Part shown: in pieces, positions 60,739 to 64,000 of the stretch
Layout of the letters: each line of letters begins with the position of its first letter
Numbering within the stretch: position 1 is the stretch's first letter
From: Vreelandella lutescens
GTDB taxonomy: Bacteria > Pseudomonadota > Gammaproteobacteria > Pseudomonadales > Halomonadaceae
Length of the DNA stretch: 64,000 nucleotides
Reading direction: 5' to 3'
Assembly: GCF_014640815.1 (NCBI RefSeq)
Contig: NZ_BMHM01000002.1
Location: 248,001 to 312,000 of the forward strand
Translations under genes and position numbers: made by a program
Notes under the pieces: model-generated
What the model saw: the letters and a program-made list of their open reading frames with translations, nothing else
Told to the model about the DNA's origin: nothing
Databases searched by the model: none

Positions 60739-60836
60739 GTAAGTGTTAACAGACGTTGAAGAGCATTGGCCGTCATGCTCTGGTAAAGTGCGCTAATCAA
60801 CATAGTGTACTCAACCGAACTAGGAAACTGACCGCT

Positions 60837-61346
60837 ATGAATGCTGTTCTGTCACGCTTGCCCCAGCGCCTTTACTGCGGGGCGCTATCAAAAGCAGCAG
60901 TGGTGCTAATAGTCTTACTTGCTGGATGGTGGCCGTTAAATGCGACTGCCCAAGCACTTAGCCTAGTGAATGGGGATTCTACCCAGAAGGTGGCGTTAGG
61001 GGATTTACGCGACCGAGCCGATACGACTTTTACAGTATTTGACCCCTACCAGGGCCGTGACGTTGAAATGCGCGGCGTATCGTTTCGTGACTTTTTAATT
61101 GAGCATTTTGGTGAGGTGCCACCAACACTGCACTTTACGGCCTGGGATGACTATGAAGTCAGTCTGGGTGGTTGGGATGACCCGAACTGGTATCTGGTGA
61201 CCATTGAAGATGGCGAACCGCTGACGCTACGCTCTCGGGGGCCCGTTCGGTTAGTAGAGCGGGAATATGAAGGGCGCGATATCGACAATCTGCGCGACTT
61301 CAACGACTGGATTTGGATGATTCGTAGCATTGAGGCGCAGTGGTGA
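60837..61346 (+). CDS. Periplasmic protein, molybdopterin-oxidoreductase-like fold, paired with a diguanylate cyclase
   Basis: 169 residues from the ATG at 60837, giving a clean signal peptide (about 1-40, cleavage near TAQA); the ATG at 60756 would bury it. The mature part has TFTVFDPYQGRDVEMRGVSF, LHFTAWDDYEVSL and DPNWYLVTIEDGEPLTLRSR-GPVRLV, reminiscent of the sulfite-oxidase (SUOX) fold but much shorter than an enzyme, with no cofactor cysteine seen. The stop overlaps the start of a membrane diguanylate cyclase (GTGA). A role as periplasmic sensor or ligand-binding partner of that cyclase is likely but inferred. Confidence 0.75.
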   Translation: MNAVLSRLPQRLYCGALSKAAVVLIVLLAGWWPLNATAQALSLVNGDSTQKVALGDLRDRADTTFTVFDPYQGRDVEMRGVSFRDFLIEHFGEVPPTLHFTAWDDYEVSLGGWDDPNWYLVTIEDGEPLTLRSRGPVRLVEREYEGRDIDNLRDFNDWIWMIRSIEAQW

Positions 61347-62482
61347 GTTCTACCGACCCGAATACGCCTCAAGGCCCGCCACCCCTACGCTTGGGCGTCA
61401 GGCGTCTTTTTACATGGTTATCTCTTAGCCTGATGAGTTTTGTTGGGCTGATGGTGCTGATCGTGTATGAAGCTCGCTGGGTGTATCCTGAAATACAGGC
61501 GTATTTTAGTCAGACAGGAAACTTGACCGGTCAGCAGTTGGCGACCCGTGCCCGTGGCTATGTGCAACGTGCTCAAGAGGAGCTGATGGTGGCCTCATCG
61601 CCGGTTGAGATAAGTGAAGCCAGTCATTGGCTGAATTTAGCCTACGGCCTGTTTGACGTGAATGTCTATCACCAGCATTACGTTTGCACCGCGCCAAGCT
61701 TGGCGTTGATAGATGAGTTGGTGTTGCTTATCGACACCCAGCAGCTTGACCCTTTTGATGCGGCCCACGCTCTGTTCATCCCCGTGGATTGTTTAACCAG
61801 TATCGAAATGAGTCAACTAGACCGCCGGGGCATGGCCATCAATGACTTCTCAGATAGCACTCGCCGCCATAATCAGGTATTGACCTACTCCAGCCTGCTC
61901 ATTTTCGTGCTTGGACTACTTTTTTGGGGCCTGCACGAGCGCCAACTGCGGCGCACTGAGCGGGCAACGGCTGAGAAACTGGGTTGGATGGCCCGCGCCA
62001 TGCGCGACCCGTTAACTGGGATAGGTAACCGCAGCGCGCTCTATCAAGATGTCGTGGCTTATTCGGGCCGTTCCATGGGGTTAATTCTGGTCGATATTGA
62101 TTTCTTCAAACAATATAACGATGCCTTAGGCCATCCCGAAGGTGACCGCTTGTTACGTCAACTCGCGAGTCTTTTAGAGCGCGCGCTTGGCGAAGAGGCA
62201 AGGTTATACCGTTTGGGCGGAGATGAGTTTGCTGCGTTGTTGCCGTGCCCCAATGATCAAGCACTGGCCAAATTTTGTGAGACATTACAGGTGGGGCTTG
62301 AGGCGGCGCAGTGTCCACATCCGGCTCACCCGGATAATAAAGGCGTGACGTTAAGCATTGGAGGAGTGCGCTTTGTGGCCGATGCAACATCGTTTGCATC
62401 CGCTTATGAAGCGGCCGACAAAGCGCTCTATCAAGTAAAAACCGCTGGGCGAGATGGCTGGCAGGTTACTGCAAGCGCATAA
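61343..62482 (+). CDS. Diguanylate cyclase with periplasmic sensor domain
   Basis: 379 residues from the GTG at 61343 (GTGA overlap with the previous stop; GTG at 61340 also possible). Membrane helices at about 24-45 and 182-202 enclose a periplasmic helical domain of about 135 residues. The GGDEF domain (about 220-375) is intact: RDPLTGIGNRSALYQDV, LVDIDFFKQYNDALGHPEGD, YRLGGDEFAALLP and YEAADKALYQVKTAGRDGW. It should make c-di-GMP in response to a periplasmic signal, perhaps relayed by the protein encoded just upstream. Its end overlaps the convergent haemoglobin gene by 17 bases. Confidence 0.92.
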   Translation: MSSTDPNTPQGPPPLRLGVRRLFTWLSLSLMSFVGLMVLIVYEARWVYPEIQAYFSQTGNLTGQQLATRARGYVQRAQEELMVASSPVEISEASHWLNLAYGLFDVNVYHQHYVCTAPSLALIDELVLLIDTQQLDPFDAAHALFIPVDCLTSIEMSQLDRRGMAINDFSDSTRRHNQVLTYSSLLIFVLGLLFWGLHERQLRRTERATAEKLGWMARAMRDPLTGIGNRSALYQDVVAYSGRSMGLILVDIDFFKQYNDALGHPEGDRLLRQLASLLERALGEEARLYRLGGDEFAALLPCPNDQALAKFCETLQVGLEAAQCPHPAHPDNKGVTLSIGGVRFVADATSFASAYEAADKALYQVKTAGRDGWQVTASA

Positions 62483-62927
62483 CGTCTTCGTACATGGGGG
62501 CTAGGCGGCCTAGCATATCGTTGCGTGCTGCCAGCGGTACACCTTCCTCTACCATGGCCGCGTCCAGGTACTCCACTACGCGATTAAAATGCGCATCGGT
62601 AATGCCCATGGTTTGGTGGGCGCGGTCCATCGGTGGGCCATCGTACTGGCAGGGGCCGTCGCTGACGTCACAGAGTTGGATCGCCAGCGATGCCGCAAAC
62701 AGGTCAATATTGCTATTGGCAAAGTAGCTAACGACCTCTTCATCATCGGCAATGCGGTAAAGTAGGTTCTCTACCACGGCGTCAATAGTGGGTTGACCAC
62801 CCATGCGCTCATACAGCGTGGTCGGCTGCTGATGCTGAGCGCATCCAGTAAGCGCCAGTGTGCCAATCAATGCTCCGACCACCAGCGTGCTGCGTGAAGT
62901 GCTTTTCAATGTTTGGGAAAGTCTCAT
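62466..62927 (-). CDS. Truncated haemoglobin (group 1), lipoprotein
   Basis: 153 residues from the ATG at 62927 (AAGGAA upstream). Signal peptide with lipobox LALTGC (Cys about 29), so it is exported and lipid-anchored. The globin part: TLYERMGGQPTIDAVVENLL, DDEEVVSYFANSNIDLFAAS, YDGPPMDRAHQTMGITDAHF (proximal His in the last block), NRVVEYLDAAMVEEGVP. Group 1 truncated haemoglobins bind O2 or NO; most are cytosolic, so an envelope-anchored one is notable. It precedes no other gene on its strand; DUF3034 lies upstream. Confidence 0.88.
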   Translation of the reverse strand: MRLSQTLKSTSRSTLVVGALIGTLALTGCAQHQQPTTLYERMGGQPTIDAVVENLLYRIADDEEVVSYFANSNIDLFAASLAIQLCDVSDGPCQYDGPPMDRAHQTMGITDAHFNRVVEYLDAAMVEEGVPLAARNDMLGRLAPMYEDVMRLQ

Positions 62928-62969
62928 AGGGCGGTTCCTTATACGAGCCTTGTGAAGTGGCAAGAGCGG

Positions 62970-63827
62970 TTAAAATGCCGCCTGTAGCGAGAGGTAGCCG
63001 CCACGTTGGGAGGGTAAGCCGGCAATGTCGCCTAAATCTAGCCACGCCCCGGTGAGTGAAACGTGCTTATTAAAGAAGTAAGCACTGTAGACACTTTGCC
63101 AATCCTCTTCGTCCGCGACGCTGAGGTTATCTGGTTTCTGGCGATATTCCGTACCGACTACCCAGTTAGGCGTGACGAAAACCCCGACGCTGCCTTCTGC
63201 CATCCAAGCGTGGCCGCCCTGATCACCGCCAAACCCCAGCAGGCCGCCTTGGTTGGCCGAGGTGTTACGCAGAGTGGCGTTAAGCAGTACGTTGCGGCCT
63301 AAAAAGGCGTTAAACAGCAGCTTGCTGGCGCTTAGATAAGTATCGGTGCCGTTCACATCATCGGCTCCTAGCGCTGTTGGCACGGTGCCATCTACCAAAC
63401 GCTTATGCATCACGCCCGCGCTCCACACGCCCAGCGGGTGATACAGCACATCGCCAAACAGGCGCACTTTCGCGCCGTAAATGTCCTGCTCCAGCTCGCC
63501 GCCGAGGGTGGAAAGCTCAAAAGTTTGGCGGGCAATGGAGAACTCCATGCGGTCGTGTAAGTTGACGCTGGCCCCAGTCACCGTGAGTTGGTAATCATCT
63601 ACCCATGCCCGCGTGGCGGCGGCAGTAACGCCTATTTCATCATCGCTTGCCGTGCTGGAAAGCACGGCCCAAGGCGAAAGCCCGCCCCCTGCCGCCCCTT
63701 CGATGGCACTGACCGCGCCGGTGCCTAAGATGCGGCTACCTGCCATGCTGGAGGTGGCTGCCAGCAGAGCGCCCAAGGTGGCTGCCGCGGTAATAGCGCG
63801 CCGTTTAGATGAGCCGGTGTTGCGCAT
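62970..63827 (-). CDS. DUF3034 outer-membrane-like protein
   Basis: 285 residues from the ATG at 63827 (AAGGGA upstream), giving a signal peptide (about 1-29, cleavage near SMAGS); an ATG at 63845 overlaps the previous stop but has no site. DUF3034 features: ILGTGAVSAIEGAAGGGLSP, MEFSIARQTFELSTLGGE-LEQDIYGAKVRLFGDVLY and LLGFGGDQGGH, GTEYRQKPDNL. The alternating strands and C-terminal aromatic (LSLQAAF) fit an outer-membrane barrel. Function unknown; it lies between an EAL protein and a lipoprotein globin. Confidence 0.85.
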   Translation of the reverse strand: MRNTGSSKRRAITAAATLGALLAATSSMAGSRILGTGAVSAIEGAAGGGLSPWAVLSSTASDDEIGVTAAATRAWVDDYQLTVTGASVNLHDRMEFSIARQTFELSTLGGELEQDIYGAKVRLFGDVLYHPLGVWSAGVMHKRLVDGTVPTALGADDVNGTDTYLSASKLLFNAFLGRNVLLNATLRNTSANQGGLLGFGGDQGGHAWMAEGSVGVFVTPNWVVGTEYRQKPDNLSVADEEDWQSVYSAYFFNKHVSLTGAWLDLGDIAGLPSQRGGYLSLQAAF

Positions 63828-63844
63828 AGTGTTCCCTTTTTTCA

Positions 63845-64000
63845 TTAGTTAATGGCCACGGCAGAGAGTTGTAACGGCTTGAACTCATCCAGCCAGCCGG
63901 TAATGGCATCAGCTGGCATGGGTTTAGCAATCCAGTAGCCTTGTAGATAGTCGCAGCGTAGTTGGCTCAATATTTCCGCACTGGCGCTGTTTTCGACCCC
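63845..64000 (-). CDS. EAL-domain protein, C-terminal end (partial)
   Basis: 51 codons are visible in frame up to the TAA at 63845-63847. They read GVENSASAEILSQLRCDYLQ, then GYWIAKPMPADAITGWLDEF, which is the end of an EAL domain (EGVE motif, C-D-x-x-QGY, KP-M/L). So this is a c-di-GMP phosphodiesterase or its relative whose upstream domains lie outside the window. It precedes the DUF3034 gene by 17 bases. Confidence 0.88.
   Translation of the reverse strand, partial: GVENSASAEILSQLRCDYLQGYWIAKPMPADAITGWLDEFKPLQLSAVAIN

Noticed and set aside
1..64000. CRISPR arrays, tRNA and rRNA genes
   Set aside because: No regularly spaced repeats and no cloverleaf-like or rRNA-like sequence were noticed on reading both strands; a covariance search was not possible.

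Overview
The window is a stretch of chromosome from a GC-rich gammaproteobacterium, most likely Halomonas or a close relative. That assignment rests on gene order (cysM-rlmD-relA-mazG, as in Pseudomonas and Halomonas relatives), a complete leucine/valine catabolic locus with its MerR-type regulator LiuR, and the general look of the proteins; no database search was possible. No tRNA, rRNA, CRISPR array, integrase or insertion sequence was seen.

Layout. 1-7.4 kb: end of cysM, rlmD, the stringent-response synthetase relA, mazG and ppc. 7.4-9.4 kb: a DUF924 protein, rluF and a DUF1294 membrane protein. 9.4-11.8 kb (minus strand): a tightly overlapping trpR-trpE-trpG operon with a near-perfect TrpR operator over its own promoter. 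11.8-15.2 kb: a Kef-type antiporter gene broken by a frameshift, a small outer-membrane protein and a methyltransferase. 15.3-24.1 kb (minus): acyl-CoA synthetase, liuE, liuD, liuC, liuB, liuA and liuR, which convert isovaleryl-CoA to acetoacetate and acetyl-CoA. 24.4-32.9 kb (plus): a branched-chain amino acid ABC transporter and three valine-degradation enzymes. Two strong LiuR-type boxes, and a weaker third one, tie these units into one regulon for uptake and breakdown of branched-chain amino acids.

33-34.8 kb: a glutathione transferase, intergenic repeats and a PanE-like reductase. 35.1-38.0 kb: a visibly AT-rich island with four overlapping genes that I read as an ABC-three-component (ABC-3C) conflict system: a two-helix membrane protein, a CTD-family protein, a small middle component and a DUF2326-type ABC ATPase. 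The membrane protein and the CTD-family protein share a short motif that suggests they work together. This is the best candidate for a little-described system.

38-52 kb: a c-di-GMP phosphodiesterase, a 2-oxoglutarate/iron dioxygenase, two M48 proteases (one beside LemA), a PHB-depolymerase-type esterase, a diguanylate cyclase, a SixA-CHAD fusion, a ParD-like/methionine aminopeptidase pair, and an intracellular-looking subtilase followed by a small propeptide-like protein. 52-60 kb: a divergent RelA/SpoT-fold protein, topB, an AarF/UbiB kinase, a SEC-C/TPR protein, AmpG and an FKBP. 60.4 kb holds an unannotated-looking 41-residue membrane peptide that resembles CcoM of cbb3 oxidase, behind an ANR/FNR-like promoter. 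60.8-64 kb: c-di-GMP and respiration-flavoured genes (a periplasmic protein coupled to a diguanylate cyclase, a lipoprotein truncated haemoglobin, a DUF3034 protein and the end of an EAL protein).
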